Shown: positions 9,016-18,387 of the stretch, piece after piece
Layout of the letters: every line of letters starts with the position of its first letter
Numbering within the stretch: position 1 is the stretch's first letter
Assembly (NCBI RefSeq): GCF_000764225.1
Contig: NZ_JQED01000003.1
Coordinates: 186,001 to 250,000 of the forward strand
Reading direction: 5' to 3'
From: Colwellia psychrerythraea
GTDB taxonomy: Bacteria; Pseudomonadota; Gammaproteobacteria; Enterobacterales; Alteromonadaceae
Length of the DNA stretch: 64,000 bases
Translations under genes and position numbers: made by a program
The notes under the pieces: generated by a model
Told to the model about the DNA's origin: nothing
Seen by the model: only the letters and a program-made list of their open reading frames with translations
Databases searched by the model: none

Positions 9016-9343
9016 AGGGTGTACCTTACATTGTAAATAGAAATTAATTCGATTGCTTTAAAACCATGACTAATCAAGCGCTTTTTCGTTGGGGTAAAAT
9101 CACTTTATATTTGGTTAAATAATAAAAGCATAGAATAACTATTTTTAAATTATTTACTCGCTAAAAACGATTTTAATTTCCATTGAAACCATGCACTTTG
9201 ACTGGTGACGGCTATTAATATGCCACTTAGTTAGATTATACTACCATCTAAACAATTTACTTAGTAAAAATATCTGAGTAATAATTTATTTTTCAAGTGT
9301 ATTTACCCATATTAATAATTGATTCAAAAAACATAGGCTCTCA
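9016..9343. other. Divergent zapG/zapE intergenic region
   Basis: These 328 bases are AT-rich and separate the divergent zapG and zapE starts, so both promoters must lie here. I could not pick a convincing -35/-10 pair, operator or RNA gene, and no credible small open reading frame. Confidence 0.5.
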
Positions 9344-10459
9344 ATGATAAAGCTATCTCCTATTGATAAGTATAAGCAAGATTTAACCAGAGATGATTTT
9401 CTCTTTGATGCAGCACAAGAAAATGCGGTCATTCAGCTGCAAAGGTTATACGACGACTTACAAAGTAAACCCTTAGCGGTATCTGGCTTTAAAAAAGTAC
9501 TTAATCGTTGGAAAAAAGTTTACAAAAAACAAGAAGTAGAACCTGTCAAAGGTTTGTATTTTTGGGGAGGGGTTGGTCGAGGGAAGACTTATTTAGTCGA
9601 TACTTTTTTTGATAGCTTACCGTTTAACAATAAAATGCGCGTGCATTTTCATCGTTTTATGCACAGAGTTCATCAGGAACTTAAAGGTTTATCAGGCCAG
9701 TCGGATCCACTGAAAATTATTGCTAAGAAATTTGCCGATGAAACACAAATTATCTGTTTTGATGAATTCTTTGTTTCTGACATTACTGACGCTATGATTT
9801 TAGGCACGTTATTTGAAGAGCTATTTGCCCATAATGTCACCTTAGTCGCGACATCTAATATTATACCTGATGAGCTGTATCGCAATGGTTTACAACGAGA
9901 GCGTTTTTTACCAGCAATAAAACTTATCAACAAGCATACTATTATTGTTAATGTTGATAGTGGCGTTGATTATCGTTTAAGAACCTTAGAGCAAGCAGAG
10001 ATTTTTCATTATCCGCTTGATGCACAAGCAGATGAAAATTTAGTGCATTACTTCAAACAACTCTCAACTGACGAGGGCAAAGCTGGGCAATCTATTTATA
10101 TTCATAATCGCCCACTAGAAACCGTTTCAGTCAGTGATGGCGTGGTGTATTTTGACTTCTCAGTGCTGTGTGAAAGTGCCCGAAGTCAAGGGGACTACAT
10201 GGAGATTAGTCAACTTTATCACACGGTTTTAATGGCTAATGTAAAAGAGATGGGGCCTGATAGTGATGATACCACTCGCCGATTTATTGCGTTAGTTGAT
10301 GAATTTTATGAACGAAATGTGAAGTTGATTATGTCAGCTGAATTGCCATTAGATGATTTATATAGTGGCGGCCGTTTAGCGTTTGAATTTAAGCGTTGCT
10401 TAAGTCGTTTACAAGAAATGCAGTCACATGATTACCTAGCAAGCGAGCATTTACCCTAA
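9344..10459 (+). CDS. zapE: Cell division AFG1-like ATPase ZapE
   Basis: ZapE is a P-loop ATPase that associates with the Z-ring during constriction under stress. The 371-residue protein has the Walker A motif GGVGRGKT at 75-82, a Walker B IICFDEFFV at about 133-141, and the sensor region TSNIIPDELYRNGLQRERFLP in several parts further on, all typical of the AFG1/ZapE family. Length matches the E. coli protein (375). It is divergent from zapG. A GGDEF-EAL gene follows 98 bases later on the same strand without an evident terminator. Confidence 0.94.
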   Translation: MIKLSPIDKYKQDLTRDDFLFDAAQENAVIQLQRLYDDLQSKPLAVSGFKKVLNRWKKVYKKQEVEPVKGLYFWGGVGRGKTYLVDTFFDSLPFNNKMRVHFHRFMHRVHQELKGLSGQSDPLKIIAKKFADETQIICFDEFFVSDITDAMILGTLFEELFAHNVTLVATSNIIPDELYRNGLQRERFLPAIKLINKHTIIVNVDSGVDYRLRTLEQAEIFHYPLDAQADENLVHYFKQLSTDEGKAGQSIYIHNRPLETVSVSDGVVYFDFSVLCESARSQGDYMEISQLYHTVLMANVKEMGPDSDDTTRRFIALVDEFYERNVKLIMSAELPLDDLYSGGRLAFEFKRCLSRLQEMQSHDYLASEHLP

Positions 10460-10557
10460 TAATTATATAGTTAAAAAGCATTTAGTTTCTACGTTTATTG
10501 TAGTTTAATGGTCATTATTAAATCAGATATTATTTATCTTATGGGGATATTATTATT

Positions 10558-12498
10558 ATGAGGCTGGCAAGCACTAAGATCTGGAAGCTAAATGCGCTAT
10601 TTATAGCAGTATTTGTACTTTTAACTTATGTTTTGTTGCTTGCATCTATGACAAAAAAAAATACAGCACTAGTACAGCTTGATGAGGCTGTTAGTGTCGA
10701 TAAAAAAGATCTGATTGCGTTAAATAACTATGAAAAATTAATTACAACCGTACTGTTAAAGCCAAAGAGTTTTTTATATCAAGGCAAAATTTTTATTACA
10801 TTGGAGCAACGAAACGCTCAAGTGAGCTTGCTCTCCTTTGAAAAGCTTTTAATTGCTTCGTTAATTGATATAACACTTCCTTTTATTGCATTATTTATTA
10901 TGGCGTTGACTTCAGTTGTGCTTAATGCATTTTATTACAGCAAAAAAGTGGGCTTGGAGGTAGAGCCACTCTGCCATAAAGTTGATAATATTATTAACAC
11001 TTACCAGCTAAATCACAGTACAAAAAAAAGTGCGGGAAATTTGAATGCTTTAAGCCACTCCTTAGACTTCCTACAGCAGATCAGTGACGAATATAAGTTA
11101 AAAGCAGAGGAACATCATTTCAGCGACAAACTAACTAAGTTGGTTGATCGCTACCATTTTTTAGAACATATCAATGAACAACTGACAATTCTAGCTGACA
11201 CAGAAGTTAAAGCCGCTTTGCTTTTTATTGATCTTGATGGTTTTAAGTCGGTTAATGACTCCTATGGGCATTCGTTTGGTGATGAGGTACTGATTCAGGT
11301 AGCTGAACGATTACAGTCGATTGTACGTCGAAAAAAGCTTAACTTTAAGGAAGATGATAGTGCGCTTGAATATAATTTATCGCGTTTAGGGGGGGATGAA
11401 TTTACATTATTTATTCAGCAACTAGAAAGCCCAGAACATGCCATTAATGTGGCCATTGATGTACTACAAGAATTAGAAAGGGATTTTATTTTAGGTAACA
11501 AAACCATCAAAATAAGTGCAAGTATTGGTATTGCTATATATCCTGATAGTGCTGATAAACCTTATGCTTTAATACAAATGGCCGATGTTGCTATGTATCG
11601 AGCCAAAACAGATGGTCGTGGAGTCTATCGTATTTACTCCCCTGAAATGGGGTCAAATATGCGTCGTTACCACTATTTGCTTGATGAAATGCGTATCGCG
11701 ATTGACTCATCTAATTTCTTCTTAACCTTTCAACCTATTATCAATATTGATGATTGTGGGATAAGCTACTTTGAAGCTCTAGTGCGCTGGCAGCACCCTG
11801 TTGAAGGAACTATTACCCCAGATGAGTTTATTCCTATTGCAGAGGACTCTACTCTAATTCTTGAATTAGGGGACTGGATTTTAGAGGAAGCATGTCGCCA
11901 AATGGCGGCTTGGTATAGCGCTGGCATGAAAAAGGCACGTATTTCGGTAAATGTTTCTGCCATTCAGGTAAAGCATAAACCTCTGTATGATTGGGTGATG
12001 GACACCCTCTCTAAGACGGGCCTACCGGTATGTGCTTTAATGTTAGAAATAACAGAAAGTTGTTTTATTAGTGCACCTGATGAATTGTTTGATGAACTTA
12101 AAAAACTTCAAGCTCAAGGTGTAATGATTGCCATTGATGACTTTGGTACAGGCTTTAGCTCATTATCAGTATTGGCTAACTTACCAGTTGACGTTCTAAA
12201 AATAGATAAGCTTTTTGTGTCTGAAGCAGTACAGAATAGTAAATACAGTAAAATATTACATTCGATTGTTGATATGGCGGAAAAACTGGAATTAAAAGTG
12301 GTCGCTGAAGGTATTGAGCAAGTAGAGCAATTAGAACTGTTGAAATCTATAGGGGTAAAGAATATCCAAGGCTACCTTATTAGCAGGCCTCAACGTTCAG
12401 CGTATGTAGGCGAAAAAATATTTGAGCAAGGGGTAAATCACATGGTACATACAGGGACAAGTCAATGGCCACCACAAATTAATGAACCAGTCTCTTAA
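10558..12498 (+). CDS. Membrane GGDEF-EAL cyclic-di-GMP enzyme
   Basis: A 646-residue protein that makes and/or degrades cyclic-di-GMP. Two membrane spans (about 11-30 and 97-125) bracket a short periplasmic sensor loop. The diguanylate cyclase domain (about 186-355) carries an intact GGDEF at 278-282 (RLGGDEF); there is no RxxD inhibitory site just before it. The phosphodiesterase domain (about 375-630) has EAL at 406-408 (FEALVRW), and the later metal and catalytic motifs EITES and IDDFGTG are intact, so both activities are possible. Which dominates cannot be read from sequence. Ribosome site GGGGAT precedes the ATG. Confidence 0.92.
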   Translation: MRLASTKIWKLNALFIAVFVLLTYVLLLASMTKKNTALVQLDEAVSVDKKDLIALNNYEKLITTVLLKPKSFLYQGKIFITLEQRNAQVSLLSFEKLLIASLIDITLPFIALFIMALTSVVLNAFYYSKKVGLEVEPLCHKVDNIINTYQLNHSTKKSAGNLNALSHSLDFLQQISDEYKLKAEEHHFSDKLTKLVDRYHFLEHINEQLTILADTEVKAALLFIDLDGFKSVNDSYGHSFGDEVLIQVAERLQSIVRRKKLNFKEDDSALEYNLSRLGGDEFTLFIQQLESPEHAINVAIDVLQELERDFILGNKTIKISASIGIAIYPDSADKPYALIQMADVAMYRAKTDGRGVYRIYSPEMGSNMRRYHYLLDEMRIAIDSSNFFLTFQPIINIDDCGISYFEALVRWQHPVEGTITPDEFIPIAEDSTLILELGDWILEEACRQMAAWYSAGMKKARISVNVSAIQVKHKPLYDWVMDTLSKTGLPVCALMLEITESCFISAPDELFDELKKLQAQGVMIAIDDFGTGFSSLSVLANLPVDVLKIDKLFVSEAVQNSKYSKILHSIVDMAEKLELKVVAEGIEQVEQLELLKSIGVKNIQGYLISRPQRSAYVGEKIFEQGVNHMVHTGTSQWPPQINEPVS

Positions 12499-12510
12499 TA
12501 TTTATTAAAG

Positions 12511-12556
12511 GCCTGTGTCATATTATTATTGCTCGTAAGCTTATGAAACACAGGCT
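12511..12556. terminator. Convergent hairpin between the GGDEF-EAL gene and cnoX
   Basis: GCCTGTGT with following CATA pairs with TATG and ACACAGGC across a loop of about 19 bases. It sits between converging genes, flanked by short A and T stretches but no strong T-run. Confidence 0.45.
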
Positions 12557-12570
12557 TCAGTAATAAGCAG

Positions 12571-13413
12571 TTAATACATTAGGGTATATAATTTTCTACG
12601 AAACTTGGCTGCAAGAGGATCACCATCAGGTAAAGCTTTTAATACATCGAGAAATAACTCTTTGCTTCTTTCTTTTGTATGCTCATCGCCCGCTTGTACT
12701 AAACGGAATAGTATAATTAGCGCATCTTCTTGACGATTAACTTGGCTATACTGAGTAGCAAGTTGCTGGCTAACATTAATATCATCAGGCGTTGCTTTTA
12801 ATTGCCTTTCTAACGCTTGAATTTCAGGGGAGTTTTCAGCTTGTTCTGCTAATTCTACTTTGGCTAAAAAAGCGTGATAATCACTATCTTGGTCAACCAT
12901 CATTATGGTATCTAATAATGCTTTCGCTTCACTGGTTTTTCCTGTTTGCAAGTAAATGTCAATTAGCACTAACTTAATATCAGCACGACTATTATCGATT
13001 TGATAGGCCTGTGTGATGATGTTTTGAGCTTCAATTAGTTGATTATCACTAAGTGCGGCTTTTGCCTGAGATAATAATATATCTTCAGGTTTGGGTAAGT
13101 GGCTATCTAAAAACTTAGCTATGCTTGCATCGTCTTGTTGGCCTGAAATACCATCGAGAGGCTGGGCATCTTTTAATAAAATTGCCGTTGGTAAGCCTTG
13201 AATTCCAAATTGTTGTGCAATTTGTCCTTGGCTTTGGCAGTCAATAGTGGCAAAAGTGATGTGCTCACTTAAGTTTGATAGTTTGGCTGCTAGTTTATCT
13301 CGTAATTCAACACTTTCTGGTACCTGCTCAGCCCAAAAACTAACGAGGACTAACTTGTTTTTTGATTCTTCAACAACGACTTGCTGAAAATTATCTAGGG
13401 TAATGGCAATCAT
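12571..13413 (-). CDS. cnoX: Thioredoxin-fold/TPR chaperedoxin CnoX (YbbN)
   Basis: CnoX protects unfolded proteins from oxidation and passes them to GroEL/DnaK. Residues 1-110 are a thioredoxin fold and 115-280 are TPR-like helices, as in E. coli YbbN (about 284 residues). The usual WCGPC site is replaced (WAEQVPES at 27-34), so there is no CxxC and the protein cannot act as a reductase. A cysteine is kept at position 59 (IDCQSQ), which aligns by eye with the E. coli cysteine that forms mixed disulfides with clients. The cis-proline GLPT is present. It is a single minus-strand gene 87 bases downstream of uppP and may share its transcript. Confidence 0.88.
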   Translation of the reverse strand: MIAITLDNFQQVVVEESKNKLVLVSFWAEQVPESVELRDKLAAKLSNLSEHITFATIDCQSQGQIAQQFGIQGLPTAILLKDAQPLDGISGQQDDASIAKFLDSHLPKPEDILLSQAKAALSDNQLIEAQNIITQAYQIDNSRADIKLVLIDIYLQTGKTSEAKALLDTIMMVDQDSDYHAFLAKVELAEQAENSPEIQALERQLKATPDDINVSQQLATQYSQVNRQEDALIILFRLVQAGDEHTKERSKELFLDVLKALPDGDPLAAKFRRKLYTLMY

Positions 13414-13501
13414 ACTTTTATTCTCAAATGTGTTGGTAAAATGTTGATTCTGTTAATATACAATGGGTGTTAGGCAACGATGAATTTAGCTAACTTAAGG
13501 T

Positions 13502-14323
13502 TTATCCTAAGATAAACCAAAGTAAGCCAAGACCAAGAGCTAATCGGTAGATAACAAATGGCATCATGCCCAGTTTCTCTAGTAAAATAAGAAAGTAATG
13601 GATACAAGCATAGGCACTAATAAAAGCTATTAAACTACCTAATCCCATAGCAAACCAATCAACACTTTCAGTGGATAAAATAAGCTTTAATGTTAAATAG
13701 CTACCAGCCATAGCAATAGCTGGTATAGACAGTAAGAATGAAAAACGGGCGGCATTATCACGGCTTAAACCTAACATTAAGCCAATGGTCATGGTGATAC
13801 CCGAACGAGAAGTACCAGGAATGAGAGCAACAGCTTGTGCTAAACCAATTAACATTGCTCCTTTAAGACCCAACTTCTCCATAGGTTTATGTTCAGTTCG
13901 TTTACCTGCCTTTATGTCGGCAAAGCCCAAAAGGAAACCAAATAGTAAGGTAGTCATGGCGATGACTAAGGCAGACCGTAAGTGCTCTTCGATAAAATCT
14001 TTACCTAATAAGCCAAATAAGCCAGCAGGAATCGTTGCGAGTATAATCCACCAAGATAATTTGGCATCAAATCCTCCGCGCCCTTTTTCTGGTCCAACTC
14101 CTACCGTCCCTAACCAAGCAACTGCCATAGCACCAAGCTCTTTACGAAAATACATCATTACAGCCAATAATGTACCGACATGAACGGCAACGTCAAAGGC
14201 TAAACCTTGATCTTGCCACCCTAAAATTTGAGAAGGTAAAATGAGATGGGCCGAACTGGAAATGGGTAAAAATTCTGTTAAGCCTTGTAATAAGGCAAGG
14301 ATAAATATTTCTAAAGCGCTCAT
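13502..14323 (-). CDS. uppP: Undecaprenyl-diphosphatase UppP (BacA)
   Basis: UppP dephosphorylates undecaprenyl diphosphate in the inner membrane, recycling the lipid carrier for peptidoglycan and O-antigen. The 273-residue protein is almost entirely membrane-spanning and has both BacA signatures: [14 protein letters not shown] at 14-27 (with the catalytic Glu17) and PGTSRSG at about 168-174. It lies 58 bases after folK on the same strand and is likely the last gene of a folB-folK-uppP transcript. Confidence 0.95.
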   Translation of the reverse strand: MSALEIFILALLQGLTEFLPISSSAHLILPSQILGWQDQGLAFDVAVHVGTLLAVMMYFRKELGAMAVAWLGTVGVGPEKGRGGFDAKLSWWIILATIPAGLFGLLGKDFIEEHLRSALVIAMTTLLFGFLLGFADIKAGKRTEHKPMEKLGLKGAMLIGLAQAVALIPGTSRSGITMTIGLMLGLSRDNAARFSFLLSIPAIAMAGSYLTLKLILSTESVDWFAMGLGSLIAFISAYACIHYFLILLEKLGMMPFVIYRLALGLGLLWFILG

Positions 14324-14381
14324 GGGAGGTTAGTTGTCCTTTACTATTTTTTTGGGTAAATAAGTTTAATGATAATTGTCA

Positions 14382-14879
14382 TTACCAGCAATTAGCGACA
14401 ATGCTAAGTTGTTGGCTGCTTTTATTGTAGTGTTGCCACAAATCTCGATAATTTTGTTTTACAACGGGATGGATAAGTTCAGGTGCAACTTGACTCAACG
14501 GCCATAAAACAAACGCGTTCTTAGTTATTTCTTCTCGGGGCAATTGAGCGGGTTGATCAATAACTAAATCATCAAATAATAATAAATCAAGATCCAAGCT
14601 GCGCGGGCTAAACTTCTTAGCGTTATGATCACGACCATGAGCAAACTCTATGGTGCGTAATATACTTGCTACTTCTTCAACATTTTGTGAACACTTTATG
14701 CCTACCACCATATTATAAAAAGCGGCGCCATCAAAACCAACAGCCTTGCTTTCAAATAAGGAAGATAATGTTAACTGTTCAAAAGGCAGTTCAAATGCAG
14801 CAGCCAATGAGAGTAAACCTTGTTTAACATAATGCTCGCGGTTAATGTTACTGCCTAATGAAATATAGATTTGAGCCAT
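14382..14879 (-). CDS. folK: Hydroxymethyldihydropterin pyrophosphokinase, copy 1
   Basis: HPPK transfers pyrophosphate from ATP to 6-hydroxymethyl-7,8-dihydropterin in folate synthesis. The 165-residue protein has the N-terminal YISLGSNI motif and the signature RDHNAKKFSPRSLDLDLLLF with the Mg-binding DLD pair. Its ATG overlaps the stop of folB by one base, so it is coupled to the enzyme that supplies its substrate. A second folK-type gene is at 33774-34274; the two proteins are clearly divergent. Confidence 0.93.
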   Translation of the reverse strand: MAQIYISLGSNINREHYVKQGLLSLAAAFELPFEQLTLSSLFESKAVGFDGAAFYNMVVGIKCSQNVEEVASILRTIEFAHGRDHNAKKFSPRSLDLDLLLFDDLVIDQPAQLPREEITKNAFVLWPLSQVAPELIHPVVKQNYRDLWQHYNKSSQQLSIVANCW

Positions 14880-15250
14880 TAAGAGCTTTTCTCAATACTT
14901 TGCTTACCGCGTTCAATTTCAACCCCAACAGTTTGGGCATTATGAACTGCACCGGGTTTACCAATGAATAGTTTTAGCCAAGGTATTTGATACTGTGTCA
15001 TTAGATAACCAGCTAAGCGTTCAGCAAGGGTTTCAATTAAGTCAACAGGATTGTCGTTGGCAAAACGTTCTATCGCTACTGAGATATCGGCATAGTCTAA
15101 TGTTTTTGCCAATTCGTCATTCAGCGCTGCGTTAGCAGTATTCCAACCCATAGCCAAGTCAATGACCAAGGTTTGCTTTATCTCTTTTTCCCATTGAAAA
15201 AAGCCAATAGTGGTTTGGATACTTAAACCCTTAATGTACACCTTATCCAT
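14879..15250 (-). CDS. folB: Dihydroneopterin aldolase
   Basis: FolB converts 7,8-dihydroneopterin to 6-hydroxymethyl-dihydropterin and glycolaldehyde. The 123-residue length is standard. The N-terminal VYIKGLSIQTTIGFFQWEK, a variant of the usual IGVYEWE motif, and the conserved LIETLAERLA segment with the catalytic region are present, as is a lysine in FIGKPGAV near residue 100. It is the first gene of the folB-folK-uppP run and is divergent from plsY, as in many gammaproteobacteria. Confidence 0.92.
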   Translation of the reverse strand: MDKVYIKGLSIQTTIGFFQWEKEIKQTLVIDLAMGWNTANAALNDELAKTLDYADISVAIERFANDNPVDLIETLAERLAGYLMTQYQIPWLKLFIGKPGAVHNAQTVGVEIERGKQSIEKSS

Positions 15251-15405
15251 GATTTACCTGTTATGTTGTTAGAAGAACTATTGCAGTACTTAGGCAATTG
15301 TTACAAAATAAGCTAGGATTTTACCTGCGAAGTGCTAGAAAAACTAGCAGAGATGAAGATAGAATATTAACCTTTTAGTACTTAACGATGGATTTCGTCA
15401 TTTAG

Positions 15406-15996
15406 ATGTTGCTACTTACGCTCGCTATGATCATTGCTGCTTATTTAATAGGCTCTATTTCGAGTGCTATATTAGTATGCCGATTTTCAGGTTTACCAGA
15501 TCCTAGAACGACGGGCTCAAATAACCCAGGCGCAACTAATGTGTTGCGGATGAGCAATAAGTTTACTGCTGCAATCGTTCTTTTTCTTGATATTTTAAAA
15601 GGTACTATCCCTGTATGGGGAGCGTATTTTTTAAAAATCGATTCTCTTTACCTAGGTGTTATTGGCGTTGCTGCTTGTCTAGGGCATATGTACCCAATTT
15701 TTTTCAATTTCAAAGGTGGAAAAGCGGTAGCAACTGCACTGGGTACATTATTACCTATTGGCTTTACGTTGGGAGGGTTATTAATCTTGACTTGGGTATG
15801 TGTGGCGAAACTCACCAAATACTCTAGCTTAGCTGCGATAGTTACGGTATCCGTTGCACCACTGTATGTTTATTTTTTAAAACCGTTATATGTTTATCCA
15901 ACATTGATGCTCAGCGCTCTAATAATATTTCGACATCGAGATAATATTAAGCGCTTGCTCAAAGGTACAGAAAGTAAAATCACCCATAAAATTTAA
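15406..15996 (+). CDS. plsY: Acyl-phosphate:glycerol-3-phosphate acyltransferase PlsY
   Basis: PlsY acylates glycerol-3-phosphate using acyl-phosphate at the inner membrane, the first step of phospholipid synthesis. The 196-residue protein has about five membrane spans and the three family motifs: GSISSAIL with the following [17 protein letters not shown], a central [19 protein letters not shown], and a short C-terminal segment [14 protein letters not shown]. It is divergent from folB and converges on the tsaD repeat array; no clear terminator follows it. Confidence 0.94.
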   Translation: MLLLTLAMIIAAYLIGSISSAILVCRFSGLPDPRTTGSNNPGATNVLRMSNKFTAAIVLFLDILKGTIPVWGAYFLKIDSLYLGVIGVAACLGHMYPIFFNFKGGKAVATALGTLLPIGFTLGGLLILTWVCVAKLTKYSSLAAIVTVSVAPLYVYFLKPLYVYPTLMLSALIIFRHRDNIKRLLKGTESKITHKI

Positions 15997-16063
15997 TGAA
16001 TTCTCTATAAACAAAGTAGAGTATCTAAAACTACAAAGTATGTTGATGAACTAGGTTCCCTAA

Positions 16064-16746
16064 CAATCATAGCGCCCTGTATCGTTAGTAGTGCAAAACT
16101 CAGGGCAGTACTTAGTACCCTTTACTTGCTTGTTATTTGACTGAAGGCAGTGAGTCTAACTGCCATCGAGGGCTTGCTTTAAACGTTAAATCGGCATCGG
16201 TTCCTGCTTTTAAACGCTGCAAACCTGCCTTAAGCAATCATAGCGCCCTGTATCGTTAGTAGTGTAAAAATCAGGACTGTACTTAGTACCTTTTACTTGC
16301 TTGTTATTTGACTGAAGGCAGTGAGTCTAACTGCCATCGAGGATTCGCTTTAAACGTTAAATCGGCATCGGTTCCTGCTTTTAAACGCTGCAAACCTGCC
16401 TTAAGCAATCATAGCGCCCTGTATCGTTAGTAGTGCAAAACTCAGGGCAGTACTTAGTACCCTTTACTTGCTTGTTATTTGACTGAAGGCAGTGAGTCTA
16501 ATTGCCATCGAGGATTCGCTTTAAACGTTAAATCGGCATCGGTTCCTGCTTTTAAACGCTGCAAACCTGCCTTAAGCAATCATAGCGCCCTGTATCGTTA
16601 GTAGTGCAAAACTCAGGGCTGTACTTAGTACCTTTTACTTGCTTGTTATTTGACTGAAGGCAGTGAGTCTAACTGCCATCGAGGGCTTGCTTTAAACGTT
16701 AAATCGGCATCGGTTCCTGCTTTTAAACGCTGTAAACCTGCATAAG
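16064..16746. repeat. Tandem array of 171-bp units derived from the tsaD 3' end
   Basis: Four units start at 16064, 16235, 16406 and 16577 with an exact 171-base period. Each holds about 80 bases of spacer followed by about 90 bases matching the last 30-odd codons of tsaD on the minus strand; the fourth unit's tail is the actual tsaD end. The spacer also starts with a degenerate copy of the preceding tsaD codons (TTTTGCACT...GGCGCTATGAT on the minus strand). Units differ at only a few positions (for example near 16270-16290 and 16340-16345). Unit 4 differs from true tsaD coding sequence just beyond 16736, where the copies carry a one-base insertion. On the minus strand the three outer tails still read through to the same TAA. 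Confidence 0.95.
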
Positions 16747-17695
16747 CGATCATAGCGCCGTTATCAGTGCAAAACTCTGGACGAGGATAAAACACACTAC
16801 CGCCCAACTTCTTTGTAGTTACGCCAAGTTTCTCACGTAAAGCTGTATTTGCACTTACACCACCAGCAATTACCAATCGGTTCAACTTTTCTTGTTGCAG
16901 GGCTCGTTTACATTTTATTGCTAAGGTATCTACCACAGCTTGCTGAAACGCATTAGCAATATCAGCATGGGTTTGTTTAAGATCGCTATCTGATAAATTT
17001 TCACATTCTTTGCGTACTAAGGTGCCTGCTGCGGTTTTTAAACCACTAAAGCTAAAATCTAATCCCGGACGGTCGGTCATGGGGCGAGGTAATTTGAAAC
17101 GGCCAGCTACACCACTTTCAGCCATTTTTGATAAAGCTGGTCCGCCTGGATAGTCTAACCCGAGTAACTTAGCTGTTTTGTCAAAGGCTTCACCGGCAGC
17201 ATCATCAACCGATTCACCGAGTAGTTTGTATTCGCCAATCGCATCGACACGTACTAGCATGGTATGACCGCCAGAAACCAATAAAGCAACAAATGGAAAC
17301 TCGGGCACATCGTCTTCGAGCATAGGGGCTAACAGGTGACCTTCCATATGGTGCACAGGTACGGCGGGTAATTCCCATCCATAAGCCAAACTTCTGCCTA
17401 TGGAACAGCCAACCAATAGTGCACCAACTAAACCTGGACCCGCTGTGTAGGCAACGCCATCTAAATCTTGCGGGGTAAGGTTGGCATCGTCTAAAACTTC
17501 TTTAATTAAAGGGATAGTTTTTCGGACATGATCTCTTGAAGCTAGTTCAGGAACTACACCACCGTAATCTGCGTGAACTGCTATTTGACTATATAAACGA
17601 TGGGCAAGTATACCTCCAGGACTATCACCTAGACCGTCATCATAAATGGCGATACCTGTTTCATCACATGACGTTTCAATACCCAAAATACGCAT
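16646..17695 (-). CDS. tsaD: tRNA N6-threonylcarbamoyladenosine synthase subunit TsaD
   Basis: TsaD transfers the threonylcarbamoyl group to A37 of ANN-decoding tRNAs, together with TsaB and TsaE. I choose the ATG at 17695 ([14 protein letters not shown]), which matches the family start; an upstream in-frame ATG adds five unlikely residues. The 349-residue protein has the metal-binding HHMEGH motif near 110-115, [10 protein letters not shown], the [13 protein letters not shown] segment and the C-terminal [10 protein letters not shown] and [12 protein letters not shown] motifs. It is divergent from rpsU, the classical arrangement. Its last 100 bases are repeated in tandem downstream, as listed separately. 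Confidence 0.96.
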   Translation of the reverse strand: MRILGIETSCDETGIAIYDDGLGDSPGGILAHRLYSQIAVHADYGGVVPELASRDHVRKTIPLIKEVLDDANLTPQDLDGVAYTAGPGLVGALLVGCSIGRSLAYGWELPAVPVHHMEGHLLAPMLEDDVPEFPFVALLVSGGHTMLVRVDAIGEYKLLGESVDDAAGEAFDKTAKLLGLDYPGGPALSKMAESGVAGRFKLPRPMTDRPGLDFSFSGLKTAAGTLVRKECENLSDSDLKQTHADIANAFQQAVVDTLAIKCKRALQQEKLNRLVIAGGVSANTALREKLGVTTKKLGGSVFYPRPEFCTDNGAMIAYAGLQRLKAGTDADLTFKASPRWQLDSLPSVK

Positions 17696-17987
17696 AAAAT
17701 ATAATCTCAAAAAAGTAGGAAAAGTAACGAATAATTACTGGCTCAAAACACAGCAATTATTGTTGAGGCAATTTTACTGTGTTTATAAGATAGACACCAG
17801 CGGATTTAAAAAAACGGCTCTCTTTGGTTAAATTTTATAAGATTAAATATCAAGGGAATTAACTCATCTGATATTTGCCAGCATTTAGTGGGAAATTAGA
17901 TAAGAGTTATCAATACAGCTTTCTATAAAAACCCAGATGAAGTAACTAAACTCAACCCACGAAAGATCGATAACCCTTAAATTAATC

Positions 17988-18017
17988 TTTACATTCGTAC
18001 TCGCTTAGCAGTAGAAT
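17988..18017 (+). promoter_or_regulatory. Candidate sigma-70 promoter of the rpsU operon
   Basis: TTTACA at 17988-17993 and TAGAAT at 18012-18017 are separated by 18 bases, about 115 bases upstream of rpsU. Each box differs from consensus at one position. A closely similar block lies upstream of dnaG. The rest of the 436-base tsaD-rpsU gap holds a short GCAAAA-A-TTTTGC palindrome at 18064-18076 and nothing else I can identify. Confidence 0.5.
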
Positions 18018-18131
18018 ACGTCACCCATTTTTGATAGAGCGGGTGTAGATGGGGCAAAACATTGCAAAAATTTTGCTGTCGAGCCGAAATCAATCACCAA
18101 TTTATATAGATACACTAAGGTAATAAAGTAC

Positions 18132-18347
18132 ATGCCAGTAATTAAAGTTAGAGAAAACGAACCATTTGACGTTGCATTACGTCGTTTTAAACGTTCATGT
18201 GAAAAAGCAGGAATCCTTTCAGAAGTTCGTCGTCGCGAAAGCTATGAAAAACCGACTTGGGAACGTAAACGTAAGAAAGCAGCTGCTGTTAAACGTGCTG
18301 CGAAGAAAGTTTCTCGTGAGAACGCTCGTCGCGTTCGCATGTACTAA
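18132..18347 (+). CDS. rpsU: 30S ribosomal protein bS21
   Basis: bS21 is a small basic protein of the 30S subunit that promotes initiation. The 71-residue sequence ([19 protein letters not shown] at the start, Arg/Lys-rich tail ending RRVRMY) is near-identical to the gammaproteobacterial family by eye. It begins the macromolecular synthesis gene group rpsU-yqeY-dnaG-rpoD and is divergent from tsaD. A potential promoter lies about 115 bases upstream and a hairpin overlaps its stop codon. Confidence 0.98.
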   Translation: MPVIKVRENEPFDVALRRFKRSCEKAGILSEVRRRESYEKPTWERKRKKAAAVKRAAKKVSRENARRVRMY

Positions 18348-18360
18348 GAATTATCTTAGT
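18343..18360 (+). terminator. Small hairpin over the rpsU stop codon
   Basis: ACTAAGA and TCTTAGT pair across a 4-base loop, spanning the rpsU stop codon, and a second tiny dyad (ATCTC-TAA-GAGAT) follows before yqeY. There is no T-run. In E. coli a partial terminator sits between rpsU and the next gene; this could play that part, but the evidence is weak. Confidence 0.3.
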
Positions 18361-18387
18361 AAAACTATCTCTAAGAGATTGATATAG

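Noticed and set aside
13785..14183. 132-residue plus-strand frame opposite uppP
   Set aside because: Antisense to a clear UppP gene and rich in Pro and Ser as expected for a shadow frame.
14367..14384. Possible Fur box (TAATGATAATTGTCATTA) between folK and uppP
   Set aside because: Only about 13 of 19 consensus bases match, it overlaps the folK stop codon and lies inside an apparent operon, so a small hairpin is the simpler reading.
16064..16746. CRISPR array or similar repeat-spacer system
   Set aside because: Units are 171 bases, contiguous, with no unique spacers and derive from tsaD.
18166..18387. 73-residue frame overlapping rpsU in another phase
   Set aside because: rpsU itself is certain; the overlapping frame has no own ribosome site and reads through the rpsU tail.
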